Below, piece by piece: positions 1-8,774 of a stretch of 64,000 nucleotides of DNA. Both the position numbers and the translations under genes were made by a program. This stretch comes from Idiomarina sp. (GTDB taxonomy: Bacteria; Pseudomonadota; Gammaproteobacteria; Enterobacterales; Alteromonadaceae). The stretch covers positions 186,001 through 250,000 of the forward strand of contig JAIUMU010000002.1 of assembly GCA_022565355.1 (NCBI GenBank), read 5' to 3'. Numbering within the stretch: position 1 is the stretch's first letter; every line of letters begins with the position of its first letter. The notes beneath the pieces are model-generated. The model made no database searches, was not told the origin of the DNA, and saw nothing but the letters and a program-made list of their open reading frames with translations.

Positions 1-1809
1 GGGCACTCGAACTCTGGCGAAGGTGGTGAAGATCCGGCGCGTTTTGGCACTCTGAAGAATTCGCGTATTAAGCAGATAGCGTCCGGCCGTTTTGGCGTAA
101 CGCCACATTACTTGGTGAACGCCGATGTGCTGCAAATCAAAATTGCGCAAGGGGCGAAACCTGGTGAAGGGGGGCAACTGCCGGGTGAAAAAGTTACTGC
201 GGAGATCGCTAAACTACGTTTCTCTGTGCCCGGCGTTACACTCATTTCGCCGCCGCCGCATCACGATATCTATTCCATTGAAGATCTCGCCCAATTGATT
301 TTCGATCTCAAACAGGTAAACCCAGATGCGCTTATTTCGGTGAAACTGGTTTCTGAGCCCGGCATTGGCACCATCGCCACGGGGGTGGCCAAAGCCTACG
401 CCGATTTAATTACCGTAAGCGGTTACGATGGCGGCACCGGCGCCAGCCCACTTACTTCAGTGAAATACGCCGGTTCACCTTGGGAGCTTGGCCTCGCTGA
501 AGTGCATGAAGCATTAGTTACCAACGGCCTGCGCCACAAAGTGCGCCTGCAAGTGGATGGTGGCTTGAAAACTGGCCTCGATATCATTAAAGCAGCCATC
601 TTGGGCGCCGAAAGCTTCGGCTTTGGTACCGCCCCCATGATAGCGTTGGGCTGCAAATACCTGCGTATTTGTCATCTTAATAACTGCGCCACCGGCGTGG
701 CTACGCAAGATCAAACGCTGCGCCAACAGTTCTTCAATGGTTTACCGGAAAAGGTAGAAAACTATTTCCATCTGCTGAAAGAGGAAGTGGAAGGCTATCT
801 TGAGCAACTGCAGGTAGCCGATATTACCGATCTAATCGGCCGCACGGATTTATTAGAACAAGTAAGCGATAACTTACACCACAAGGCCGCCGCTATCGAT
901 TTGGCGCCAGTTCTTAAATCGGCCGGTGTTACCTCACAGCAGCCGTTATTTTGCACAGAAAAGAATCCGCCACACGATAAAGGCGCACTTAACCAACGGC
1001 TACTTGCAGAATGCAGCGCCGCCGCGCAACAACGCAAAAGCCGCGATTGCCATTTCCCGATTCGCAACGATGATCGCTCGGCAGGTGCCAGCCTTTCCGG
1101 CTTCATTGCCAAGCAACATGGTTTGCAGGGTATTGCCGGTACACCCCTACGCTTGCACTTTACCGGCACTGCCGGACAAAGCTTTGGCGTGTGGAACGCC
1201 CCTGGCCTGCACCTGTTCTTAACTGGCGATGCTAATGATTACGTAGGCAAAGGCATGGCGGGAGGCCGTATTACTCTGCAACCTGCCGCCAACGCCTCGT
1301 TTGCTAGCCACACCGCTGTAATTATGGGCAACACCTGTCTATATGGCGCTACCGGCGGACGTTTGTATGCCGCTGGGCTTGCAGGTGAGCGCTTTGCCGT
1401 GCGCAATAGCGGTGCGGTAGCCGTGGTAGAAGGCATTGGCGATCACGGCTGTGAATACATGACCGGCGGTGTGGTGGTGGTACTCGGCAACACCGGCATC
1501 AATTTCGGTGCCGGCATGACCGGAGGTATGGCCTACATTTTGGACGAAAACAACGATTTTGAGCAACGCATGAACAGCGAGCTTACCGAAACTGTAGCCA
1601 TTGAATCGCCGATTTTGAAGGAGCATTTACGGGGCTTTATTCACGATCATATGGAGCACACCGGTAGTGAGCGTTCCCGGCAAATTTTGGCCGAATTCGA
1701 AGAATGGTTACCGAAATTCCGGTTGGTGAAACCAAAAGCCCGCGATATTCGTGATCTGCTTGGCCATCGCGCTCGTTCCACCGATTCCATTCGTGTGGAG
1801 GTAATGTAA
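1..1809 (+). CDS. gltB: Glutamate synthase (NADPH) large subunit, 3' part
   Basis: Large (alpha) subunit of GOGAT, which makes two glutamates from glutamine and 2-oxoglutarate. Only the last 602 codons are here; the reading frame is open back to base 1, so the gene starts outside the window. Visible are the FMN/2-oxoglutarate domain ([27 protein letters not shown]), the 3Fe-4S cysteine cluster in [13 protein letters not shown], and the C-terminal beta-helix domain with glycine repeats such as GKGMAGGRI and [14 protein letters not shown]. The stop codon shares one base with the gltD start (TAATG), so the two subunits are translationally coupled. Identification is secure. Confidence 0.96.
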   Translation, partial: GHSNSGEGGEDPARFGTLKNSRIKQIASGRFGVTPHYLVNADVLQIKIAQGAKPGEGGQLPGEKVTAEIAKLRFSVPGVTLISPPPHHDIYSIEDLAQLIFDLKQVNPDALISVKLVSEPGIGTIATGVAKAYADLITVSGYDGGTGASPLTSVKYAGSPWELGLAEVHEALVTNGLRHKVRLQVDGGLKTGLDIIKAAILGAESFGFGTAPMIALGCKYLRICHLNNCATGVATQDQTLRQQFFNGLPEKVENYFHLLKEEVEGYLEQLQVADITDLIGRTDLLEQVSDNLHHKAAAIDLAPVLKSAGVTSQQPLFCTEKNPPHDKGALNQRLLAECSAAAQQRKSRDCHFPIRNDDRSAGASLSGFIAKQHGLQGIAGTPLRLHFTGTAGQSFGVWNAPGLHLFLTGDANDYVGKGMAGGRITLQPAANASFASHTAVIMGNTCLYGATGGRLYAAGLAGERFAVRNSGAVAVVEGIGDHGCEYMTGGVVVVLGNTGINFGAGMTGGMAYILDENNDFEQRMNSELTETVAIESPILKEHLRGFIHDHMEHTGSERSRQILAEFEEWLPKFRLVKPKARDIRDLLGHRARSTDSIRVEVM

Positions 1810-3227
1810 TGGCTAAAAATATCTATCAATTCGTAGATGTGGGCCGCGCCGAAGCACCGAAACGCGCCTTACACGAACGACAAATTGAGTTCGTAGAAAT
1901 TCATCAACCCATGCAGGGCGATCATGTAGCGGCCCAAGCCGATCGCTGCCTAGATTGCGGCAATCCCTATTGCGAGTGGCAGTGTCCAGTGCACAACTAC
2001 ATTCCCCAGTGGCTGGAGCTGGCACAAGCAGGAAAAATCATTGAGGCGGCAGAATTATCTCACCAAACCAATAGCTTGCCGGAAGTGTGTGGCCGCGTGT
2101 GCCCACAAGATCGGCTTTGCGAAGGCGCCTGTACCTTAAACGATGATTTTGGTGCCGTAACTATTGGCGCCATTGAGAAATATATTAACGATACCGCGTT
2201 CGCTATGGGCTGGCGGCCAGATTTAAGCAATGTGCAACCACTGGGCAAAAAAGTAGCCGTGGTGGGTGCAGGCCCAGCTGGCCTTGCCTGCGCCGATGTA
2301 CTTGCCCGCAATGGTGCCGAAGTAACCGTATACGATCGCTACCCAGAAATTGGCGGCTTACTTACCTTCGGTATTCCCGCGTTTAAGCTCGAGAAATCCG
2401 TAATGGAACAGCGCCGCGAGATTTTCACCGGCATGGGCATTCGCTTTGAGCTTAACTGCGAGGTGGGCCGCGATGTGCAGTTTGCAGATTTACTGAATGA
2501 TTATGATGCAGTGTTCGTGGGCTTAGGCACTTATAAAGCCGTTGATGGCAGCCTACCAGGCCTCGAAAGCAAAGGGGTTTACCCAGCGCTGCGCTACTTA
2601 ATTGGCAACACGGCGAATATCATGAGCTATGCCATGCACGAATATCCACATATTTCGTTGGCCAACAAACAAGTGGTAGTGCTCGGTGGTGGCGATACCG
2701 CCATGGATTGTGTGCGTACGGCTATTCGTCAGCAAGCAAGCTCGGTGGTGTGCGCGTATCGGCGCGATGCGGAGAATATGCCCGGCTCGCGCAAAGAAGT
2801 GCAGAATGCCCGCGAGGAAGGCGTTGATTTTCAATACAATTTACAGCCATTGGCAATTGAAACAGACCCCCAAGGCCAAGTTACCGGCGTACGCTTCGTG
2901 CGCACGGCATTGGGCCCACCCGATAGGGCTGGGCGGCAAAAACCTGAGCCGGTAGCTGATTCTGAATTCGTAATGCCTGCCACGGCAGTGGTGTTGGCCT
3001 TTGGCTATCAAGCAAATCCACCGGAGTGGCTCGCTGAGCACGGGGTTACCTTCAACGAATGGCGGTTAATTCAAGCGGCGGATGAACACGCGCCCTACCC
3101 GCTACAAACGGAAAACCCGAAAATCTTCGCCGGCGGCGATATGGTGCTGGGCGCCGATTTAGTGGTAACGGCCATAGCCCAAGGCCGCGCTGCCGCCGAG
3201 GGCATCCTCGACATGCTCTCAGCCTAA
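1809..3227 (+). CDS. gltD: Glutamate synthase (NADPH) small subunit
   Basis: Beta subunit of GOGAT: takes electrons from NADPH through FAD and Fe-S clusters and hands them to GltB. 472 residues, the usual length. The N-terminal cysteine motifs CLDCGNPYCEWQCP (about 47-60) and VCGRVCPQDRLCEGAC (about 94-109) ligate 4Fe-4S clusters; the FAD-binding GAGPAG loop is near residue 153 and the NADPH-binding VVLGGGDTAMDC near 290. The ATG overlaps the gltB stop by one base. Its 3' end overlaps the convergent asnC gene by 4 bp, the two stop codons sharing CTAA. Confidence 0.96.
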   Translation: MAKNIYQFVDVGRAEAPKRALHERQIEFVEIHQPMQGDHVAAQADRCLDCGNPYCEWQCPVHNYIPQWLELAQAGKIIEAAELSHQTNSLPEVCGRVCPQDRLCEGACTLNDDFGAVTIGAIEKYINDTAFAMGWRPDLSNVQPLGKKVAVVGAGPAGLACADVLARNGAEVTVYDRYPEIGGLLTFGIPAFKLEKSVMEQRREIFTGMGIRFELNCEVGRDVQFADLLNDYDAVFVGLGTYKAVDGSLPGLESKGVYPALRYLIGNTANIMSYAMHEYPHISLANKQVVVLGGGDTAMDCVRTAIRQQASSVVCAYRRDAENMPGSRKEVQNAREEGVDFQYNLQPLAIETDPQGQVTGVRFVRTALGPPDRAGRQKPEPVADSEFVMPATAVVLAFGYQANPPEWLAEHGVTFNEWRLIQAADEHAPYPLQTENPKIFAGGDMVLGADLVVTAIAQGRAAAEGILDMLSA

Positions 3228-3670
3228 GCCCTGATGCTGCGTTGAATAGGGGTTTGCAGGGAGATGAGGGTTTCGGTTGATTGGATTTCATCAATTACCT
3301 GGAGGCGCTCGATGAGTAGCTTTTGTAGATCTTCGATGTTGCGCACCAGCACTTTAATCAACACGCTGTATTGGCCGGTTGTGTAGTAAGCCTCGGTTAC
3401 TTCGGGCAACGCTTCTAACTTCTTCAATGCCGAGGGGTAATCGCCCGCTTGGCGCAAAATAATACCGATAAAGCAGGTGATATCGTAGCCTAGCTTTTTT
3501 GCATCAATGCTTAAGCGGGCACCAGTAATGATGCCAGCTTTCCGCATTTTTTCTACACGCACATGCACTGTAGCTGGCGAAACTTGGTTGGCTTTGGCTA
3601 TTTCTGCATAGGATTGCCGCGCATTTTCCGCTAACGCGTTCAAAATGTTTTTATCTAAATTATCGATCAT
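3224..3670 (-). CDS. asnC: Lrp/AsnC-family regulator AsnC
   Basis: 148-residue Lrp/AsnC transcription factor: N-terminal winged helix-turn-helix (LDKNILNALAENARQSYAEIAKANQVSPATV region, residues 5-35) and a C-terminal RAM ligand-binding/oligomerisation domain (about 65-140, with the YYTTGQYS turn). In Enterobacteria AsnC is made divergently from asnA and activates it when asparagine is scarce; the same divergent pairing is present here, which is why I call it AsnC rather than a generic Lrp paralogue. It probably binds the AT-rich dyads in the 232-bp intergenic region. Its last 4 bp overlap gltD. Confidence 0.88.
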   Translation of the reverse strand: MIDNLDKNILNALAENARQSYAEIAKANQVSPATVHVRVEKMRKAGIITGARLSIDAKKLGYDITCFIGIILRQAGDYPSALKKLEALPEVTEAYYTTGQYSVLIKVLVRNIEDLQKLLIERLQVIDEIQSTETLISLQTPIQRSIRA

Positions 3671-3725
3671 TTAATTTTTCTCGCGTTTTCCTGCCTAAAT
3701 ATAGATATTTTTTAACACATCGGTC

Positions 3726-3776
3726 ATTTATTTTAAATAAATTATTACACAATAGTTATTTTGTAAAACGCTATTG
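3726..3776. promoter_or_regulatory. AT-rich dyads between asnC and asnA (candidate AsnC sites)
   Basis: The divergent asnC-asnA gap is strongly AT-rich and holds a perfect 17-bp dyad at 3726-3742 (arms ATTTATTT and AAATAAAT around one T), followed by CAATAG at 3750 mirrored by CTATTG at 3771. Lrp/AsnC proteins bind degenerate AT-rich dyads, so these are the best operator candidates by position. Binding is inferred. Confidence 0.45.
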
Positions 3777-3902
3777 AGTAAACGTATCAAAAAGCGATAA
3801 AACTATTAACCAGAAGCAGGTTTATATAGCCATTCATTAATTTAACAACAATTGATAATTAAACGGGCAACCAAGCCCAGCGTGCATCGCCAAGGAGCTA
3901 CC

Positions 3903-4874
3903 ATGAAAGCATCATTTATTAGCCGTCAGCAGGAAATTCGTTACATTAAGCATTCGTTTACTGAGGCTTTGTGCGCGCAATTGAATCTTACTGAAGTGCA
4001 AGCGCCGTTGCTTACGAGCACTACGGAAGGCACGCAAGATACGCTTTCAGGCTATGAGAAAGCGGTATCGGTAGCGGTAAAATCGCTGCAACAGGAATAC
4101 GAGGTGGTGCATTCCCTAGCCAAATGGAAGCGCGCGGTGTTGGGCCAATATGGTTTTAGCGAGGGCGAAGGCATTGTGGCGCAAATGAAAGCGTTGCGGC
4201 CAGATGAAGAGCAACTTTCTGAGATTCATTCGGTGTTGGTAGACCAATGGGATTGGGAGCAGGTAATTTCCTCACAGCAGCGTTCGATTGAGCAGTTACA
4301 TGACACAGTTACTAAGGTTTACAAAGCTTTGAAAACAACCTTGGATAGTTATCAGCAAAGCTACCAGAGTGCGGAACCACCGTTGGAACTGCCGGAGCAT
4401 ATTCACTTTATTACTACCGAAGCCTTGCGCGAGCGCTTTCCCCTGCTTTCGGCGAAGGAGCGTGAGCATGCCATTGCTGAGGAATACAAAGCGGTATTTA
4501 TTCAAGGGATTGGCGGCAAGCTTAGCGATGGTGAAATTCATGATGTGCGCGCCCCAGATTACGATGATTGGCAGCTGAACGGTGATATTTTGGTGTGGAA
4601 CCCGATTTTGCAAAGGTCTTTGGAGCTAAGTTCGATGGGCATTCGCGTAGATCGTGCGGCACTATTGCAACAACTGGCGGCAGCAGGACGCTCTAGTGCG
4701 GCAGAACAACCCTGGCATCAACTGCTATTGGCGGAAAAAATGCCGCAAACCGTGGGCGGTGGTATTGGCCAATCGCGCTTGTGTATGTGGATGATGCAGT
4801 TGCCACACATTGGCTACGTGCAACAAGGGGTGTGGTGCCCTACCACGCGGGAGCAATACGCTGGGCTGTTATAA
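3903..4874 (+). CDS. asnA: Aspartate-ammonia ligase (asparagine synthetase A)
   Basis: Ammonia-dependent, ATP-driven conversion of aspartate to asparagine; a class II aminoacyl-tRNA synthetase-like fold. 323 residues from the ATG at 3903, matching the ~330 of E. coli AsnA. The frame is open upstream to 3852, but AAGGAG at 3892-3897 is correctly spaced only for 3903 and the protein then begins MKASFISRQQEIRYIK as in the family. Conserved segments include STTEGTQDTLSGYEKAV near the N-terminus and GGGIGQSRLCMWMM near the C-terminus (motif 3-like, ATP binding). Divergent from asnC. Confidence 0.95.
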   Translation: MKASFISRQQEIRYIKHSFTEALCAQLNLTEVQAPLLTSTTEGTQDTLSGYEKAVSVAVKSLQQEYEVVHSLAKWKRAVLGQYGFSEGEGIVAQMKALRPDEEQLSEIHSVLVDQWDWEQVISSQQRSIEQLHDTVTKVYKALKTTLDSYQQSYQSAEPPLELPEHIHFITTEALRERFPLLSAKEREHAIAEEYKAVFIQGIGGKLSDGEIHDVRAPDYDDWQLNGDILVWNPILQRSLELSSMGIRVDRAALLQQLAAAGRSSAAEQPWHQLLLAEKMPQTVGGGIGQSRLCMWMMQLPHIGYVQQGVWCPTTREQYAGLL

Positions 4875-4903
4875 AGCTGGCCGATAATCAGCGCTACAAA
4901 AAG

Positions 4904-4939
4904 TGAGCGTGCGCTCATAATGCAATCAGCGCACGCTCA
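4904..4939. terminator. Bidirectional hairpin between asnA and the OMP gene
   Basis: Perfect 12-bp inverted repeat TGAGCGTGCGCT (4904-4915) / AGCGCACGCTCA (4928-4939) with a 12-nt loop. An A-run just left of it (4898-4902) gives a U-tract on the minus strand, serving the convergent outer-membrane protein gene; it would also stop asnA transcripts less efficiently. Confidence 0.7.
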
Positions 4940-4967
4940 TTCTGCTCAATACAAGGCTCTGCTGCTA

Positions 4968-5612
4968 TTAGAAACGGTAGCGAGCACTTACTGCAAAATA
5001 ACTAAAATCGGTAGAGCTGAAGGTGTAGCCCACGCCGATAACAAATTGTTCGCTTAATTTATATCGGCCACCTAAGTTGATTTGCTGCTCATCGCTACCT
5101 GAGTAAGCGATATGGCGGAGGTTGGCATCTAGCTCAATTTCTTCAGTAAGGGTTTGGCGCACACCGATTTGTGCATTTACGGCATTTTCGGTATCAGAAT
5201 CAGAGGTGTAATCGCCCGCGAGGGTAAGCCCAACCTTGGTGCGAAAGCTAGATAAGCCTGCCGAGGCATAGCCTACAACTTCATCACGTTGATAAAATTT
5301 ATAGCCAAGATTTGCGGTAAGTACTGAAAAATCTAGGTTTGAAGTAGCGGGCTCACCCGCCATGGAGAAACGAAAGGTTTCTGAACCGCTTACATAATCA
5401 AGCGATACAAACCAATCTTCATTCAATGATTTTTCTAGATCGAGGCCAAAGCCGCTAACGGTATCGTTCACTAAATCAAAATGAACATAGCTAACGCCCG
5501 CGCTATCAAAGTTTGGGCTGGTGCTGGCTGAAGCATTTCCTACAGCGGCGAGCGCTAAGGCGCCTGCAGCAAGGGTTAGTGCGAGAGAGCTTTTACGCGC
5601 ATGAGTTTTCAT
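4968..5612 (-). CDS. Small outer-membrane beta-barrel protein
   Basis: 214 residues from the ATG at 5612, which has AAGGATG 7 nt upstream; an extra in-frame start 24 bp earlier lacks a site. Residues 1-30 are a Sec signal peptide (Lys/Arg, long Ala/Leu core, ASAS cleavage region). The mature chain has alternating hydrophobic strands, aromatic girdles and a C-terminal aromatic strand ending FAVSARYRF, the usual BAM recognition signal. It resembles generic OmpW/OMP_b-brl porin-like families; I cannot assign a substrate. It stands alone, with the shared hairpin downstream. Confidence 0.75.
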   Translation of the reverse strand: MKTHARKSSLALTLAAGALALAAVGNASASTSPNFDSAGVSYVHFDLVNDTVSGFGLDLEKSLNEDWFVSLDYVSGSETFRFSMAGEPATSNLDFSVLTANLGYKFYQRDEVVGYASAGLSSFRTKVGLTLAGDYTSDSDTENAVNAQIGVRQTLTEEIELDANLRHIAYSGSDEQQINLGGRYKLSEQFVIGVGYTFSSTDFSYFAVSARYRF

Positions 5613-5864
5613 GTTACATCCTTTTATAAACATCATTTAATGCTGTTGGCATGCTACCGATCTGGCTCAGGTTGTATAGTGCGGAACTGTTACAAAGTGT
5701 TTCTCTGGGTTTGCTTTTATTCGAACTAACCCTTTAAAAAGCTATAATATTTTAACTGCTGCCATTAGCTCTGGTTTCATGTGCGAATAGCTCTATAATG
5801 TGCGTGGATGGTTGTAAGCCCTCCCTCGTCAATTCTCGAAACGATTAACCACGGAGTTCAATGC

Positions 5865-6524
5865 ATGGTGGGATACATTTGGGTATTGGCTCTCGCGCTC
5901 GACACTACAAGCACAAGTAACTGGCAGCTATATTCCAGGGCCGACGATGTGCAGGTGCATTTTCGCTATGCTAACGGCGATACTCTAGAAATTCAGGCGG
6001 AAAAAGATATAAATTCCTGCGCTGCTGCATTCCTGCATTTACTTGAAGACACGGACCGGATTAGTGATTGGGTAAGCAATAGCCGTAACGCCACTATTCT
6101 TGAACAACCGCAGCCCAACACTCATATCGTACACACTGAATTTCGAGCCATATGGCCAGTATTGAACCGCGATATGGTAACCCACAGTTCATGGACCTAT
6201 GATGCTGAAACAGCAACGCTGCTGTTAGCCATTAAGGATGCAAGTGATGCTCTGGCGGAGCAAAAAAGTACGGTTCGCATGACCGACGTGGATGGTGTGT
6301 GGCAACTTCAAGAAAGCGATAACGGCAGCCTGAATGTTATTTATCGTGGGCAAGCTAATCCGGGTGGCAGAATTCCGCGAGCTCTGGCACGCAGCACTGC
6401 TTTACGAGCAATACACCAAACATTCCGGGTATTAGATGAGGTTTTGCTAGATTATCAGCGCTCCTATCAACATATTCCCTGCGAATTTGCTGATTTTTCC
6501 AACCAGCAACCAAAAAGCCAGTAG
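5865..6524 (+). CDS. START-domain-like protein, probably exported
   Basis: 219 residues from the ATG at 5865, chosen because GGAG at 5853-5856 lies 8 nt upstream; an in-frame ATG at 5808 has no recognisable site. The chain has START/lipid-binding features: segments DTDRISDWVSNSRNATILEQ, TEFRAIWPVLNRDMVTHSSW and NVIYRGQANPGGRIPRAL resemble the core of bacterial START-domain proteins found across Alteromonadales. The N-terminus (VGYIWVLALALDTTSTS) is hydrophobic but a weak signal peptide. A hydrophobic ligand-binding role is family inference; the substrate is unknown. Confidence 0.65.
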   Translation: MVGYIWVLALALDTTSTSNWQLYSRADDVQVHFRYANGDTLEIQAEKDINSCAAAFLHLLEDTDRISDWVSNSRNATILEQPQPNTHIVHTEFRAIWPVLNRDMVTHSSWTYDAETATLLLAIKDASDALAEQKSTVRMTDVDGVWQLQESDNGSLNVIYRGQANPGGRIPRALARSTALRAIHQTFRVLDEVLLDYQRSYQHIPCEFADFSNQQPKSQ

Positions 6525-6571
6525 TTTCACTTGATTACTGCGGGCGAATTCCATAACATACGCGGCTTGCA

Positions 6572-6662
6572 GGATAGGTGGCCGAGCGGCTGAAGGCGCA
6601 CGCCTGGAAAGTGTGTATACGGTAATCCCGTATCGAGGGTTCGAATCCCTCCCTATCCGCCA
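6572..6662 (+). tRNA. tRNA-Ser (GGA)
   Basis: 91-nt type II tRNA with encoded CCA. Acceptor arms GGATAGG and CCTATCC pair, the T arm is GAGGGTTCGAATCCCTC, and a long variable arm (TATACGG...CCGTATC) marks it as serine. The anticodon loop CTGGAAA gives GGA, reading UCC and UCU. Confidence 0.95.
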
Positions 6663-6673
6663 TTATTATAGAG

Positions 6674-6697
6674 AACCCGCCTTTTGGCGGGTTTTTT
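6674..6697 (+). terminator. Rho-independent terminator after tRNA-Ser
   Basis: Stem AACCCGCC / GGCGGGTT with a TTTT loop, followed by a T-run, 11 bp after the tRNA 3' end. It also shows that the following peptidase has its own transcript. Confidence 0.85.
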
Positions 6698-6806
6698 GTT
6701 GGTTGCGTGCTGCAATGCCGTCATGAAATGTTACATTTCTGTACTGTTTCTAACAGCTTACTTTCGTTACCCTAGTGCGATGCGCATTAAACACTGGAGT
6801 AACTTA

Positions 6807-8774
6807 ATGTCGATTATTGCCATTTCATTAAAATCGAGCCACTCAAAATTGCTGAGCTTGCTGCTAAGCATCCCCCTACTTTTGGGCAGCGCGCTGGCCA
6901 CTGCCTATGCGAACGAAATTCCCTTAGAACACTTTTTCAAGCATGCTGAATTTGGCGACGCGGCCATTTCGCCAACCGGCAAATATTTAGCCGTTACCGT
7001 ACCCAGTGGTGAGCAACGCAATTTGGCCGTTTTGGATATCAGTAAACCTGATGCCATGACCATTACCGCTGCATTCCAACTACGTGGTGAAGAAAGCCCC
7101 GTGAATGTGCAGTGGGTAAGCGATGAACGGTTAATATTCTCGAGTGTTATTCAAGCAGGTGCCTTAGAGCAGCCCGTAGGTACCGGCCGCATTTATGCGA
7201 TCAATGCCGATGGTGGTAATCGCCGCCAGCTGTTTGGCACCCAAGAAGGTAGCCGCGTATTTCGCGTGATGGATATTATTAGCCTGCTACCCGATGAGCC
7301 AGATTGGATTTTGGTGCAACACTGGGCCCATGATCGCCCACGGCCAATAGTAGAGCGCTTAAATGTAAACAACGCGCGCTTAAATCGAGTGGCTACTTCG
7401 CCGCTGAACCGCGGTTTCCTAATGGCAGATCAAGATAACGTGGTTCGTTTTGCCATGGGTACCAATGATGACATGAAGCCCGAGTTTTCTTGGCGCCCAT
7501 CGGCAGATGCTGAATGGCGAAGTTTTTCTAATGACATTAGTGACCACTTATCACCAGTAGGCTTTGATGCCAGCGGTGAGTTTGTGTACATGCGCTCGCG
7601 CGATAACGACCACCTTGGCCTGTATCAAATTGAGCTAGCAAGCGGTGAATTCCACCCACTTTTACCCAGTGAACATGTGGAAGTAGATGGCATCAAGCTT
7701 GACGTTTCTGGCGGTAAAATTCTTGCCGTGCGCTACCACGATGGCATCCCGCAATGGCATAGCATTGATGATACCGCACAGGAAGTAGTGTGGCTGCGCC
7801 AACTCGAGGCTATGTTCGAAGGTAGCCGCGTAACCATTAACAACTGGACCCGCGATGGCAACTTAGCCATGGTGGCGGTTTCCAGTGATGTTGCACCCAC
7901 CGAGTTTTTCGTATTGGATACCCAGGCCCCTGCATTGCGATTTTTAGCAGCTTCTCGCCCATGGATAGACCCAGCCGAAATGCAAAACATGCACCCCATT
8001 CAATTCGAAGCTCGCGATGGGGTTACCTTGCACGGCTATAAAACGCTACCCCGCGGTTATGTGGAAGGCAGCGAAGTTCCTTTCGTAGTGTTCGTACATG
8101 GCGGCCCTCATGGCCCCCGCGATCGCTGGGGTTTCGATAGCTTTGTGCAAGCTTTCGCCCACCACGGATTCGGCGTGCTGCAAATTAACTTCCGCGGCAG
8201 TGGCGGTTATGGAATCGGCTTTGAGCGTTCGGGCTACGGTGAATGGGGCGCAAAAATGCAGGATGACATCACCGATGGTACGCACTGGATTATTGAGCAA
8301 GGCATCGCCAAAGAAGATGCTGTATGCATCGCGGGAGCAAGCTACGGTGGCTTCTCAACGCTTTCTGGCATTGTTCGTGAGCCTGATTTGTATGCCTGTG
8401 CATGGGCTTTTGTGGGCGTGTACGATCTTGAACTCATGAAGGAAACAGGTGATATTCCACAACAAGAAAGCGGCCGGCGTTACCTAGATCGTGTGCTTGG
8501 CACCGATACGGAAGTTCTGAAAGAACGTTCACCAACGAACCACGTGGCGAACATCAAAACTCCGCTGTTTATTTCTCACGGTGCCGAAGATGTGCGTGCC
8601 CACGTAGATCATTACCACCTACTGAAAGAACGCTTAGATGAAGCCAGCATTGCTTACGAGGAAATGCTCGTAGAAAACGAGGGCCATGGCTTTTACCGCG
8701 TTGAAAACAACGTAGAAATGATGACCCGCGTATTAGCGTTCATGAAGCAGCATACCAGCGCGGAGGCGCCCTAA
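6807..8774 (+). CDS. Secreted S9-family prolyl oligopeptidase-like serine peptidase
   Basis: 655 residues from the ATG at 6807, which has GGAG 7 nt upstream; longer in-frame starts run back into the tRNA terminator. A signal peptide covers about residues 1-35 (KLLSLLLSIPLLLGSALATAYA). The middle is a beta-propeller-type domain; the C-terminal third is an alpha/beta hydrolase with nucleophile Ser512 in GASYGGF, acid Asp595 in HGAEDVRAH and His627 in NEGHGFY. The oxyanion HGGPHGP motif precedes it. Such enzymes cleave short, often proline-containing peptides in the periplasm or outside. It converges on and overlaps the next gene by 4 bp. Confidence 0.85.
   Translation: MSIIAISLKSSHSKLLSLLLSIPLLLGSALATAYANEIPLEHFFKHAEFGDAAISPTGKYLAVTVPSGEQRNLAVLDISKPDAMTITAAFQLRGEESPVNVQWVSDERLIFSSVIQAGALEQPVGTGRIYAINADGGNRRQLFGTQEGSRVFRVMDIISLLPDEPDWILVQHWAHDRPRPIVERLNVNNARLNRVATSPLNRGFLMADQDNVVRFAMGTNDDMKPEFSWRPSADAEWRSFSNDISDHLSPVGFDASGEFVYMRSRDNDHLGLYQIELASGEFHPLLPSEHVEVDGIKLDVSGGKILAVRYHDGIPQWHSIDDTAQEVVWLRQLEAMFEGSRVTINNWTRDGNLAMVAVSSDVAPTEFFVLDTQAPALRFLAASRPWIDPAEMQNMHPIQFEARDGVTLHGYKTLPRGYVEGSEVPFVVFVHGGPHGPRDRWGFDSFVQAFAHHGFGVLQINFRGSGGYGIGFERSGYGEWGAKMQDDITDGTHWIIEQGIAKEDAVCIAGASYGGFSTLSGIVREPDLYACAWAFVGVYDLELMKETGDIPQQESGRRYLDRVLGTDTEVLKERSPTNHVANIKTPLFISHGAEDVRAHVDHYHLLKERLDEASIAYEEMLVENEGHGFYRVENNVEMMTRVLAFMKQHTSAEAP

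Noticed and set aside
6684-6806. N-terminal extension of the S9 peptidase ORF
   Set aside because: It starts inside the tRNA-Ser terminator; the site GGAG at 6796 supports the start at 6807.
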